64,000 nt of DNA, from positions 29,450 to 93,449 of the forward strand of contig JAEZRM010000081.1 of assembly GCA_023412805.1 (NCBI GenBank). Direction: 5' to 3'. Source of the stretch: Pseudomonadota bacterium. Lineage in GTDB: Bacteria; Pseudomonadota; Alphaproteobacteria; Rhizobiales; Hyphomicrobiaceae. Made by a program: the position numbers and the translations under genes. Below are positions 25,720-35,443 of the stretch, in pieces; position 1 is the first letter of the stretch; every line of letters begins with the position of its first letter. The notes beneath the pieces were generated by a model. That model worked only from the letters and a program-made list of their open reading frames with translations. It ran no database searches and was not told where the DNA came from.

Positions 25720-26355
25720 ATGATGCCAGCCAACGTCACCGTCATCTCGCACCCGCTGGTCCAGCACAAATTATCTCTCATGCGCGACGTCAGCACCACG
25801 ACGTCAAAGTTCAGAGCTCTGCTGCGCGAGATCAGCCTGCTTCTCACCTACGAGATCTGCCGCGATCTCGAGACCGAAATGGTCGAGATCGCAACGCCGC
25901 TCGAGACCTTCATGGCACCGCGCCTCGAAGGCAAGAAGCTCTGCTTCATCTCGATCCTGCGCGCCGGCAACGGGCTGCTGGATGGCATGCTCGACCTCGT
26001 GCCGTCCGCGCGCGTCGGCCACATCGGGCTTTTTCGCGACCCGAAGACACTGAAGCCCGTCGAGTACTACCTGAAGCTTCCCGACCGGATCGAGGATCGG
26101 CTCTGCATCTGCGTCGACCCGATGCTGGCGACGGGCAACTCCGCAGTTGCCGCCGTCCAACGCATCAAGGAAGCCGGCGCCCGACGCATCAAGTTCGTCT
26201 GCCTGCTTGCCGCCCCGCCGGGCATCGACACCTTCGCCGCGGCGCATCCCGACGTACCGGTTCTCACCGCTGCCATCGACCGCGAGCTCAATGATCACGC
26301 CTATATCGTTCCGGGCCTCGGCGATGCCGGCGACAGGATGTACGGCACGAAGTAG
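25720..26355 (+). CDS. upp: uracil phosphoribosyltransferase
   Basis: Converts uracil and PRPP to UMP in pyrimidine salvage. The N-terminus VTVISHPLVQHKLSLMRD and the PRPP loop CVDPMLATGNSAVAA are diagnostic; the uracil-binding end AYIVPGLGDAGDR is also intact. The length of 211 residues from the tandem ATG at 25720/25723 is normal. GAGGCTC precedes it. It is convergent with fdhE. Confidence 0.96.
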   Translation: MMPANVTVISHPLVQHKLSLMRDVSTTTSKFRALLREISLLLTYEICRDLETEMVEIATPLETFMAPRLEGKKLCFISILRAGNGLLDGMLDLVPSARVGHIGLFRDPKTLKPVEYYLKLPDRIEDRLCICVDPMLATGNSAVAAVQRIKEAGARRIKFVCLLAAPPGIDTFAAAHPDVPVLTAAIDRELNDHAYIVPGLGDAGDRMYGTK

Positions 26356-26366
26356 CGAGGGCCCGC

Positions 26367-27302
26367 TCAGTATCCCAGCAGGAAGGGATTCTGGCTGCCA
26401 CGCTTCCAGCCTTCCTCGGCGAGCAGCATGTCGAGGCCGACGCTCGCCAAGTCGTCGCTGAGTGGTTCAAGCGCGACGTCATTGACCTGGTAGACGATCT
26501 TCACGTAGCCGCGGCATGTCTCGCACGTCTCCGCCTTGACCGTGTCGGGCTGCCCCTCGATGCCGCGGAAGCTCACGCCATCCGTCGCCCCACACAGCAC
26601 GCACATGACGCGGATCACGTTCCACATGGTCCCGCAGAGACTGCACGTGCAGTAGCGCGTGTTGTACGCTTTCGGCCAACCGACCACGCTGCTCGCCACG
26701 GGCGCACTGCCGCACGAGGGACACGCCGCATGGGCGACCGGTGTCAACGCCTCGGCATCGAGCATCGCCGCCAGTCGCGTGAAATGCACCTGAAGCCCTG
26801 CCAGAATCAGAACGCGCTGCGCCATGTCGTCGGTGGATGCCGGTTCCTTCAGCGCACCCGTCACGAGCTCGCGCCCCCGCGATGGAAGAGCCTCGATGAG
26901 CGCATCGACAGCCGCCGCCGTCGCAGGGGGCAAGGTCATCGCGCGCAGCCGGACAGCAAGTCCTTCGACGGCCGCCATCATGGCACCATCCGGCTCGAGT
27001 GTTCCACGTGCGATCGGCGGCATGCCGTTCTGCTGGGCCCGCGCAATAAGATCCGCGGACGGCAGTGATACGGGCGGCAGCGTGGCCGCGATATCATGCT
27101 GCGCAGATGCGAGTCTTGCGAGAAACTCGAGATAGGGGCTGAGCTTGTGACCGGAGCGCGCCAGCTCCGCGAGGCGCTCGGCGCGGCTCAGGAACAGCGC
27201 GGATGGATCGGGGAGCACCGCGAAGGGTGGTTTCGCCTGCTCTCCGATATTGCTCATGTCGCCGACGATGCGGCGTCCGCCGGGCATTGTCACCTCTGTC
27301 AT
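26367..27302 (-). CDS. fdhE: formate dehydrogenase accessory protein FdhE
   Basis: Needed for activity of the membrane-bound formate dehydrogenase; it binds iron through rubredoxin-like Cys motifs. The product has 311 residues at most, with four CxxC pairs in the C-terminal half: CPSCGSAP, CTCSLCGTMW, CVLCGATD and CETCRGY. The domain begins near NIGEQAKPPFAVLPDPSALF, so the initial 15 residues may not be translated. It is last in the formate dehydrogenase cluster, behind a terminator-like hairpin, so its expression may be lower or independent. Confidence 0.93.
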   Translation of the reverse strand: MTEVTMPGGRRIVGDMSNIGEQAKPPFAVLPDPSALFLSRAERLAELARSGHKLSPYLEFLARLASAQHDIAATLPPVSLPSADLIARAQQNGMPPIARGTLEPDGAMMAAVEGLAVRLRAMTLPPATAAAVDALIEALPSRGRELVTGALKEPASTDDMAQRVLILAGLQVHFTRLAAMLDAEALTPVAHAACPSCGSAPVASSVVGWPKAYNTRYCTCSLCGTMWNVIRVMCVLCGATDGVSFRGIEGQPDTVKAETCETCRGYVKIVYQVNDVALEPLSDDLASVGLDMLLAEEGWKRGSQNPFLLGY

Positions 27303-27368
27303 CGATTATCGGGCGCTCATGTAGAGCGCGCTCAGTCACGCCCTGTGCGGCGTGAAATATCAAGCGGC

Positions 27369-27410
27369 AAAAAGCGGCTCTTCCGGCAAATCTCGAATGC
27401 CGAAAGAGCC
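27369..27410 (-). terminator. rho-independent terminator after the gamma subunit gene
   Basis: On the minus strand GGCTCTTTCGGCA at 27410-27398 pairs with TGCCGGAAGAGCC at 27388-27376 with one mismatch across a 9-base loop, followed after GC by TTTTT (27373-27369). It is 10 bases after the stop of the gamma subunit gene and about 67 before the fdhE start. Confidence 0.8.
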
Positions 27411-27419
27411 TTAGATTGC

Positions 27420-28121
27420 CTATTCGGCAGGTGTCACGTGCTGCCGCTCGACCTTGCCTTCATCGACTTCCTTGCGCAGCCACTTGCGGTGATGCCGCCA
27501 GCCCCAACCGCCGGTGACGAAACCCCGCGTCATGGCGCTGAACGTACCGCGCACCCAAATCGCCGCGTAGACATGGACGATCCAGATCGTGATCGTGAGC
27601 ACCGCGGCGGAGGCATGGATCAGAGCTGCCGCGCGAAGCTGGTCGATCGTCGCCTTGAACCCGAAAAGGCCCTCGAAGTACGCAAGACCCGGCTCCCATA
27701 GCCCGACGCCCGTCACGAACATCACCGCCACGAGCACGGATTGCGACCAGAAGACGAACTTCTGCCCGGCATTGTACTTGCCGACTTCCGGTAGATACTC
27801 ATCGTTGCCGCTCAACACATGGCGGATGCGCGCGAGCCACACCCAGTCCGTGCGCTCGGGCAAATTCTGCGCGAAGAAGCGGATAAACAGCCCGATGAAT
27901 CCAACGACGAGCACAACACCGATCCAAGGATGGAGCCAGCGCACCGTCGCCCCGCCACCGAAGAGCCCGCTCAGCCAATAAAGGCTCGGATGGAAGAGCG
28001 AAAGCCCGCTCAACAGCAAGAGAACGAAGCTGATCGCGACGATCCAATGGTTGATGCGAGCACTTCCCGAGTAGCGGGGCACACGCGTGTGCGCCCCGCT
28101 GTCCTGATCATGTGTGCTCAC
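27420..28121 (-). CDS. fdnI: formate dehydrogenase gamma subunit, cytochrome b556
   Basis: The membrane subunit that passes electrons from formate to quinone. The 233-residue protein has four hydrophobic segments, the first FVLLLLSGLSLFHPSLYWL. Histidines suited to haem b ligation occur near RINHWIVAISF and in the C-terminal helices (ALIHASAAVLTITIWIVHVYAAIW). The start overlaps the beta subunit stop by four bases (ATGA). It follows alpha and beta in the canonical order. Confidence 0.93.
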   Translation of the reverse strand: MSTHDQDSGAHTRVPRYSGSARINHWIVAISFVLLLLSGLSLFHPSLYWLSGLFGGGATVRWLHPWIGVVLVVGFIGLFIRFFAQNLPERTDWVWLARIRHVLSGNDEYLPEVGKYNAGQKFVFWSQSVLVAVMFVTGVGLWEPGLAYFEGLFGFKATIDQLRAAALIHASAAVLTITIWIVHVYAAIWVRGTFSAMTRGFVTGGWGWRHHRKWLRKEVDEGKVERQHVTPAE

Positions 28122-29056
28122 GACTTACCTCCCGCCAGCTTCTCGGCATTCTCCTCGTCTTCCTTGGAGACGCGATTGGGGCCTTGCAGGATGTGGTGGA
28201 TCACGCCAGCAGCAGCCGTCAGGCCGATCAACGCCAAACCAGCGTACTTTCCGACACCCTTCCAGGCCTCGACGAGAGGACTGATCCGCGGGTTCTCGGC
28301 AAGACCGGCATAGAGCTGCGGTTTGTCGGCGTGATGGAGCACGTACATGACGTGCGTGCCCTGCACACCTGGCGGATCATAGAGCCCCGCTTTGTCGAAG
28401 CCGCGAGACTTCAAGTCAGCGATGCGCTTTGCCGCCCAGGTCTTCATCTCGTCCTTCGTGCCGAACACGATCGCCTGGGTCGGGCAAGCCTTCTGGCAAG
28501 CAGGCCCCTGGCCGACAGCCACACGATCCGAGCAGAGCGTGCACTTGTAGGCTTTGTGATCGGCATTTGAGATGCGCGGGATGTTGAAGGGACAGCCCTT
28601 CACGCAATACCCGCAGCCGATGCAGTTCTCCTTGATAAAATCGACGATACCATTGGAGTACTGCACGATCGCACCCGGTGAGGGGCACGCTTTGAGACAG
28701 CCCGGATCCTCGCAATGCATGCAGCCGTCCTTGCGGATCAGCCACTCGAGATTGCCGCTCTCCGGATTCTCGTATTCGGTATAGCGCATCAGCGTCCAGC
28801 TGTTGGGCGTGAGGTCGTGCGGATTGTCGTAGACACCGACATTCACGCCGACCTCTTCCGTGAGCTGGTTCCACTCGAGGCAAGCCGTCTGGCATGCCTT
28901 GCAGCCGATGCACTTCGACACGTCGATCAGCTTGGCGACCTCGGTCTGCCGCTTTGCGGGCGGCGTGATCGTGGAGGCCGAGCGGCGGATCATGTCCTTC
29001 TCGCCGAACTTGGCTGAGGACTTCTCCGTGGTGGGATTGGGGATTGCTGGAAACAT
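28118..29056 (-). CDS. fdxH: formate dehydrogenase beta subunit (iron-sulfur)
   Basis: Carries electrons through four [4Fe-4S] clusters. The 312-residue protein shows the four Cys groups in order: CIGCKACQTACLEW, CMHCEDPGCLKACP, CIGCGYCVKGCPF and CTLCSDRVAVGQGPACQKAC. A single hydrophobic helix near the C-terminus (GLALIGLTAAAGVIHHIL) anchors it in the membrane. It lies 14 bases after the alpha subunit gene and overlaps the gamma gene. Confidence 0.95.
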   Translation of the reverse strand: MFPAIPNPTTEKSSAKFGEKDMIRRSASTITPPAKRQTEVAKLIDVSKCIGCKACQTACLEWNQLTEEVGVNVGVYDNPHDLTPNSWTLMRYTEYENPESGNLEWLIRKDGCMHCEDPGCLKACPSPGAIVQYSNGIVDFIKENCIGCGYCVKGCPFNIPRISNADHKAYKCTLCSDRVAVGQGPACQKACPTQAIVFGTKDEMKTWAAKRIADLKSRGFDKAGLYDPPGVQGTHVMYVLHHADKPQLYAGLAENPRISPLVEAWKGVGKYAGLALIGLTAAAGVIHHILQGPNRVSKEDEENAEKLAGGKS

Positions 29057-29070
29057 GTTGTTGCTCTCCC

Positions 29071-32000
29071 CTATGCCACCGGCCCGACGATGGGCTCGAC
29101 GTTGACGAGAAATGCCTTGTACTCAGGCGTCTGCGAGTTGGCGTCACCGACCGGCGGCGTCAGCCCGTTGATCGGATTGGCCTTGCGAGCCACGCCGATG
29201 AAGCCGAAGTTGAGCGGCAGCCCGACGTAATGCACGGTCTTCCCGTCGACCGTCAGGGGCTTCAGCCGCTTCGTCACGACAGCCTTGCCCTTGACCGAGC
29301 CACGCTTGGACCACACACGCACCCAGCCGCCATGCTTGATGCCTTTCTCGGCCGCAAGCTGCTCGGACATCTCCACGAAGAACTCGGGCTGCACGACAGC
29401 ATTCATGTGCACGCCCTTCGTCCAGTAATGGAAATGCTCGACGAGGCGATAGGTGGTGGCGACAATCGGGAACTCCTTCGATGTGCCGAATGACGGCCGG
29501 TCACGCTCGAACACGCGCGCAGCCGGATTGCCCTTCAGCTTCGGGAAGACCGGGTTCGTCACCGGCGACTCGAATGGCTCGTAGTGGACCGGGAACGGCC
29601 CGTCAGCCATCAGTCCGCGCACCCAGAGGCGGGAGACGCCTTCGGGGTTCATGATGAAGGGACCAGTGGCCTGCGACGGTGGGATGGTCGGCACATAGTC
29701 CGGCACATCCGGTCCGGTCCAGCGCTCGCCGTTCCAGAACATGTACTTCTTACGCTCACTCCACGGCTTGCCTTCCGGATCGGCCGAGGCGCGATTGTAC
29801 TGGATGCGACGATTGGCGGGCCATGAGAAGCCCCAGTTGCCGTACACACCGAGCCCCGATGGATCAGCGTTGTCACGACGCTGCGAGAGATTACCCGCAG
29901 GGCCATAAACGCCGGTGTAGATCCACATGGCGCCGTCGGTCGAGCCGTCGTCGCGCATCTCGCCGAAGCTCGCGAGCTGCTGCCCGGCTTGACGCGTGAC
30001 CTTGCCGCTGGCGTCCTTCAGATCCACCAGCGCCTTGCCGTTGAGCTCCTTCAAAAGCTCGTCGGCGCTCGGCTCTGCCGGATTCTTGTACGACCAGTCG
30101 ACGGCGAGCAGCGGCTCTGCTCCCTTGCCACCCTGCGTCTCGTAGAGCTTGCGAATGCGATTGAACAGATCCGCCAGGATGACCACGTCGGTGCGTGAGT
30201 CATGATAGGGATCCGCCGCCTGCCATTTCCACGAGATGCAGCGGCTCGAGTTGGTCAGGCTTCCCGCTTCCTCGGCGAACGAGGTGACGGGCAGCATGAA
30301 CACTTCCGTTTGAATCTTGGCGGGATCGACGTTGTTGAACTCGCCGTGATTCTCCCAGAACCGCGCTGTGTCGGTCTCGATCGGATCGATGCTGACGAGG
30401 AATTTCAGCTTCGCCAGACCAGCGGCGCTCTTGTTCGAGTCCGCGATGGCCATGAGCGGGTTGAAGCCCTGGCAGATCAGTCCGTTCGTCTTGCCCTGGT
30501 TGATCAGATCGAACATCCGCAGGCAGTCGTAGGCCACGTCGAGCTTCGGCAGCCAGTCGTAGCCGAAGTTGTTCTCCGGCGTTGCCTTGGCGCCGAAGTA
30601 CGACTTCAGGAAGCTCACATAGAACTTCCGGTAGTTCTGCCAGTAGCTCGTCTGGTTGGCCTGGAGCGGCTTGAACGTCCGCTTGCTCAAGTGCGATTCG
30701 AGCGTCGGCTCCTGCTCGGTCGGCAACGCAAGGTAGCCGGGAATGGCTGCCGTGAGCGTGCCGACATCGGTGATGCCCTGGACGTTGGAGTGCCCGCGAA
30801 GTGCGTTCACGCCACCACCAGGAACGCCGATGTTGCCGCACAGAAGCTGGATCATGGCTGCGGTACGGATGTTCTGCGCACCGTGCGAGTGCTGCGTCCA
30901 TCCGAGTGCGTACATGATCGTCATCGCCCGCTCGCCATTGGCAGTCGAGGCGATCCACTCAGCGACCTTCAGGAACTTGTCCTGCGGCGTCCCGCTCACG
31001 CGATTGACCATCTCGGGCGTATAGACCGCGAAATGCTTCTTCATGAGCTGGAACACAGAACGTGGGTGCTCGAGTGTCATATCGCGCACGGCATAGCCGT
31101 CCGCACCGATCTCGTATTCCCACGAGCTGCGATCGTACGTCGCCTTCGACTCGTCGTACCCGGAGAAGAAGCCTTCATCGAAGGCGTAGCCTTCCTTCAC
31201 CAGATATGCCGCGTTCGTGTAGTGGCGGACGTACTCCTTATGGATCTTGTCGTTGCTGAGCAGGTAATTGACGATACCTGACAGGAACGCAACGTCGGAT
31301 CCTGGACGGAGCGGCGCATAGTGATCGGCAACAGCCGCCGATCGCGTAAACCGCGGATCGACCACCATGAGCTTGGCGCCACGCTCGGCTTTCGCCTCGG
31401 TGACCCACTTGAATCCGCAAGGATGTGCTTCGGCGGCATTGCCGCCCATAACGAGGACGAGATCCGTGTTGCGGATATCCGTCCAACTGTTGGTCATCGC
31501 ACCGCGACCGAATGTCGGGCCCAGACTGGACACCGTCGGTCCGTGTCAGATCCTCGCCTGATTTTCAATCTGGAGAAGACCGAGACCACGCGCGACCTTG
31601 TAGGTCGCCCAGCCGGTCTCGTTCGTGACCGAGCTGCCGGAGAGGAAACCCGTCGTCGTCCAGCGGTTGACCGTAACGCCCGCCGCGTTCTTCTCGACGA
31701 AGTTCGCGTCGCGATCTTCCTTCATGAGTTTCGCGATCCGCTCCATCGCGAAATCCCAGGTCACGGGCTCGAACTTCGCCGTGCCGGGCTTCCGATACAT
31801 CGGCGTTTTCACGCGCGTCGCGGAATGGATGTAATCAATCGCGGCAGCACCCTTCGGGCACAGCGTTCCGCGGTTGACAGGATGGTCGGCATCGCCCTCG
31901 ATGTGGACGACCTCGAGCTTGCCCTTGTTGGCCTTGCTCGGTGCCGCGTAAGCCAGCATTCCGCAGCTCACGGCGCAATAAGGGCACGTCGTACGCGCTT

Positions 32001-32145
32001 CCTTGGTCTGGACAAGCCTGAAGGGCTTGACGAGAGCCGAGACTTGCGCCTCCGCCTCTCCAAAGCCGAGCGCGCCGATGGCGGTTCCTGCTGCGCCGGC
32101 GCCAGCCAGCTGCATGAACCTTCGGCGAGAGACTTCGATGTTCAT
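29071..32145 (-). CDS. fdnG: formate dehydrogenase alpha subunit, selenocysteine- and molybdenum-containing
   Basis: The catalytic subunit, oxidising formate to CO2 on the periplasmic side. Read through TGA at 31548-31546 the protein has 1024 residues, the normal length. It has a twin-arginine signal (SRRRFMQLAGAGAAG), a [4Fe-4S] motif TTCPYCAVSCGM, and selenocysteine at residue 200 in the context NQARI-U-HGPTVSSLGPTFGRG, the same context as in E. coli FdnG/FdoG. The downstream part starts no separate gene: there is no start or ribosome site. First gene of fdnG-fdxH-fdnI. Selenium machinery must be encoded outside the window. Confidence 0.96.
31516..31548 (-). promoter_or_regulatory. UGA selenocysteine codon and bacterial SECIS hairpin
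   Basis: After UGA (31548-31546) the mRNA can fold CGG-U-GUCC (31535-31528) with GGGCCCG (31522-31516), leaving one U bulged and the loop AGUCU. A bulged U and a GU in the apical loop are the SelB contacts known in E. coli fdhF. The distance from UGA is also similar. Confidence 0.85.
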
Positions 32146-32319
32146 GGGTCAGCCACCTCCTTGCAAATATTCTTATTTACCTTCCAAAGAGAAGACCGCA
32201 GTGCGCCACCCCCATCAAGGCGGCGCACCCAATGCTGCGATCGCAAAAACCAATTGATCGATAGCCAGGACGTTGGGCGCATGGGATACGCCGACGACGG
32301 CAGCAGTCACTGCCGCTAT

Positions 32320-33393
32320 CTACGGCCGCGCCTCGAGGATCATATTGAACGGCGTTTCAGTCGCCCGGCGGACACTCGAGAACCCGCCGGCCTTGATAAC
32401 TTCCCGCAATTTCGCTTCGCCTGCCTGTGCGCCGAGCGCTGCCCCGACCTCCTGTGACAACGAGGTGGGAACGCAGATCATCGTCGAAGCTGCGTAGTAC
32501 AGACGACCGACCGGGTTGAGATTTTCGTCGAGGCTGTTGCCGGCCATCGGCTCGACGATCATCCACGTCCCGTCGGGCTTCAGCGACTGGCGAATATGCG
32601 TCGCGGCGCCTGCCGGATCGCCCATATCGTGCAGGCAATCGAAGCACGTCACCAGATCGAAATCCTTGCCCGGATAATCCTTCGCCAATCCGACCTCGAA
32701 CCGCGCATTTGCGGATACGCCGTGCGATTGAGCGTGTGCCTGCGCGTCCTCGATCGAGCCGGGATGGAAATCAAAACCGATGAACTGCGACTTCGGGAAT
32801 GCCTTGGCCATGAGCACCGTTGACCAGCCATGTCCGCAACCGATGTCCGCGACTTTCGCACCGCGCTCGAGCTTCGCCGTCACGCCTTCGAGCGCGGGAA
32901 GCCAAGAAGACACGAGATTGTTGAGGTAGCCCGGCCGGAAGAACCGCGCCACAGCGCAGAACATGCAGCCGGCCTGATCACCCCAGGCGACGCCGCCGCC
33001 GGATTTGAATGCGGCCTGCACCTTCGACTGGTTCTCCTGCAGAGCGGCCATCAGGTCGAAGGCGCCCATCATATAGACCGGGCTTTCCTCATTGACGAAT
33101 ATCATGGCCTGCTCCGGCGGCAACGAGAAGCGCGCCGACGCTGCATCATAGGCAAGGTAGTTCGACGCGGCCTGATTGGACAGCCACTCGCGCACGTAAC
33201 GCTCATCTGCTTTTGCAGCCGCTGCAAGCTCGGACGATGTCATCGGTCCTTTCGCTGCGAGCGTCTTGTAGAAACCGAGCGCGTCGCCCATGCGGACCAT
33301 CGCGACGCTCGATGCGCCTCCAAGATCGGCGAGCATTTGACCGATGAATGCGTTGAGCTTGTTCTCATCGACAGAGGTAATTGCCTGTGACAT
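32320..33393 (-). CDS. class I SAM-dependent methyltransferase with N-terminal winged helix
   Basis: The 357-residue protein has an N-terminal dimerisation/winged-helix part (AAAKADERYVREWLSNQAAS) and a Rossmann methyltransferase domain with motif I VADIGCGHGWSTVLMAKAFP, then FIGFDFHPGSIEDA and DLVTCFDCLHDMGDP. This architecture is that of Rv2258c-like and O-methyltransferase-like enzymes, whose substrates are mostly unknown. It lies between the formate dehydrogenase operon and a glycosyltransferase gene on the same strand; the 31-base gap suggests co-transcription with the latter. Confidence 0.88.
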   Translation of the reverse strand: MSQAITSVDENKLNAFIGQMLADLGGASSVAMVRMGDALGFYKTLAAKGPMTSSELAAAAKADERYVREWLSNQAASNYLAYDAASARFSLPPEQAMIFVNEESPVYMMGAFDLMAALQENQSKVQAAFKSGGGVAWGDQAGCMFCAVARFFRPGYLNNLVSSWLPALEGVTAKLERGAKVADIGCGHGWSTVLMAKAFPKSQFIGFDFHPGSIEDAQAHAQSHGVSANARFEVGLAKDYPGKDFDLVTCFDCLHDMGDPAGAATHIRQSLKPDGTWMIVEPMAGNSLDENLNPVGRLYYAASTMICVPTSLSQEVGAALGAQAGEAKLREVIKAGGFSSVRRATETPFNMILEARP

Positions 33394-33424
33394 GACGCGT
33401 ACTCCTCAGAGAACTATTGAGATC

Positions 33425-34648
33425 TCAGATCAACTCCGCCAGCATTCGTGCGGCTCGGGCGGCGCCGCCGGCTTCGACGGGTTTGAAACGCGTCGAAGAC
33501 TTCAGTGCCTCGACCATGGCGCTGGCGATCATGTCCGGGGTCGAGGTTGCGTAGTCCATGCGCTGCCCCGCGCCGTAGCGATCGAGGCGATGGGCGACGT
33601 GGAAGTTCTGCTCGAAATGATTGCGGAGCGGGAAGTAGAGGAACGGCGTACCGGCAGCCGTCAGCTCCATGCAGGTCGTGAGACCTCCCTGTACGAGCGC
33701 GAGATCGCAGGCTGCGAGATGTCGATCAAGGTTCGGCACGAACGCACGCACCTCGACACCAGCCGGCGCACTCAGAGATGCGGGATCGATGCGCGGCCCC
33801 GCGACGAGAATCATCCGCAGATCGGGCATCCTGGCTCGCGCAATCGGATAGCTCTGCAGTATTCTCTTGATCAGATGCGTGCCGACGCCCGATCCGCCGA
33901 CGGTGACGATACAGACACGTTCGTCCGCCCGGTAGCCGAGCTTCTCGCGCAGTTCCGCGCGTGGGCCGAAGGCTTGCGGATGGTCCCCGATGACATAACC
34001 CGCGAAGTCGAAGTGCTTCGGCACCCACTCACGCATCGTGGGTAGATCCCTGCCGAAGGACAGCGGCACGATGTCCTCGGGCTCGCCAACGAATATCGCA
34101 CGGTCCCGCACCTGCGGGTGGCGCTCGACGTGTCCGATCATCTCGGCGTTGTAGTCTGCCGTGAGAAAGGCTTCGCGCGCGCCGCTCTCCGGCATCGGCA
34201 CATAACCGACGAAATCAGTGAGCCAGGCGAGCCTGGCCTTCTTCAGCTCGGGATGCTCATGCCAGTAGTGATCTATGTCCCAGGCTTCATCGGCGATCAC
34301 GAGATCGTAGCTGCCCTCGTCCACCGCATCCTGGAAGATCATGAAGTTCGCGATCAGCACCTCATCCATCCGGCGAATGGCTTCGAATGCATTGAGATCA
34401 TGCTCGCCGGATTCGAGTTCGATATGCTTCGTCTCACTCGCCAGTCGCGAGCTGAAAGGATGGATGCGCTCGCCATGCGCAACCTGGAACGGTAGGAAAG
34501 CCAGCAGCCGATCTGCCTCGAACCCCGAACGGACTCCGGAGCGGTGCGAATGTGCTTGGCGCGCGGCCTCGTCGGTGGTCTGCTGGCGACAGAGACATGC
34601 ATCGAGGAGAGAGAGCATTGAGCGGCAGGTTCGCGGAGAGGAGTGCAC
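33425..34648 (-). CDS. glycosyltransferase of the UGT/MurG-like GT-B type, probably 5'-truncated
   Basis: The C-terminal half is a good GT-B nucleotide-sugar domain: CIVTVGGSGVGTHLIKRI, then LVQGGLTTCMELTAAGTPFLYFPLRNHFEQN. The region from GERIHPFSSRLASETKH onward looks normal. Upstream, the expected start with a GxGHxxR-type loop is replaced by a Cys/Arg/Gln-rich sequence that runs into the divergent SDR gene's promoter. The start is not determinable; the enzyme may be inactive or begin at an internal codon. The acceptor is unknown. Confidence 0.65.
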   Translation of the reverse strand: MHSSPRTCRSMLSLLDACLCRQQTTDEAARQAHSHRSGVRSGFEADRLLAFLPFQVAHGERIHPFSSRLASETKHIELESGEHDLNAFEAIRRMDEVLIANFMIFQDAVDEGSYDLVIADEAWDIDHYWHEHPELKKARLAWLTDFVGYVPMPESGAREAFLTADYNAEMIGHVERHPQVRDRAIFVGEPEDIVPLSFGRDLPTMREWVPKHFDFAGYVIGDHPQAFGPRAELREKLGYRADERVCIVTVGGSGVGTHLIKRILQSYPIARARMPDLRMILVAGPRIDPASLSAPAGVEVRAFVPNLDRHLAACDLALVQGGLTTCMELTAAGTPFLYFPLRNHFEQNFHVAHRLDRYGAGQRMDYATSTPDMIASAMVEALKSSTRFKPVEAGGAARAARMLAELI

Positions 34649-35412
34649 TCGTCACGGGTGCGGCATCAGGCATCGGGCTTGCCATCACTCAGCAGATCCT
34701 GAAGGAGGGTGGCCGCGTCGCGGGAAGCGATATCAACGGCGATCTCCTCGCTCACATCGCCAAGGATCTCGGGCCCCGCTTTGCGCCTCTCGCCGGCGAT
34801 GTGACCAAGGAGGCGGATGCGGAGGCGCTGGTTGCGCTCGCCGTCGAGCGCAGCGGACGGCTCGACATGGCGTTCAACGTCGCAGGCGGCAACCGGGCCG
34901 GCTACATCGTCGACCAGAGCGAAGCCGACTGGAGCTTCGTCGTCGACCTTTGCCTCAAGGGCGTATTCCTCGGCCTCAAGCATCAGGGCCGGCAGATGCT
35001 GCGGCAGGGCGGCGGCGCGATCGTCAACATCGCCTCGCTCAATGCGCACGTACCGATGTTCGCGGGCTCGGCCTATGCGACGGCGAAGGCCGGCGTCGAG
35101 ATGCTGACCCGCAATGCGGCGCTGGAGTGGTCGGACCGAAACGTGCGGGTCAATGCGGTGCTGCCGGGCCTCGTCGAGACGCCCCTGACGCGGCCGCACT
35201 TCCAGCACCCAGAACGCCTCGCGGCCTTCAAGTCGCGTATCCCGATGGGGCGGCCGGCGCAGCCCGAGGAGATTGCGGGGCCAGCGCTGTTCCTGGCGAG
35301 CCCAGATGCCAGCTACGTGTCGGGTGCGAGCCTGCTCGTGGATGGCGCGTGGGCAGTCTCGGGCTATCCTGACATGCGGCCGTTCCGCGGCGGAGAAAAG
35401 TGGCAGCCGTGA
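34618..35412 (+). CDS. SDR family oxidoreductase
   Basis: A classical SDR of 264 residues from TTG 34618, chosen because GAGGAGAGAG lies directly upstream and the domain starts there. Cofactor loop TGAASGIG (13-20), NVAG (87-90, replacing NNAG), Ser140, Tyr153 and Lys157 (YATAK) are present. An aspartate after the second strand (GSDIN) suggests NAD. It is followed by the copper amine oxidase pseudogene in the same direction, 31 bases on, so it may have handled the aldehyde product; this is inference. Confidence 0.9.
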   Translation: MSGRFAERSALVTGAASGIGLAITQQILKEGGRVAGSDINGDLLAHIAKDLGPRFAPLAGDVTKEADAEALVALAVERSGRLDMAFNVAGGNRAGYIVDQSEADWSFVVDLCLKGVFLGLKHQGRQMLRQGGGAIVNIASLNAHVPMFAGSAYATAKAGVEMLTRNAALEWSDRNVRVNAVLPGLVETPLTRPHFQHPERLAAFKSRIPMGRPAQPEEIAGPALFLASPDASYVSGASLLVDGAWAVSGYPDMRPFRGGEKWQP

Positions 35413-35443
35413 ACCGGGCTGCGTGCGAACATCGGAGAGTGAC

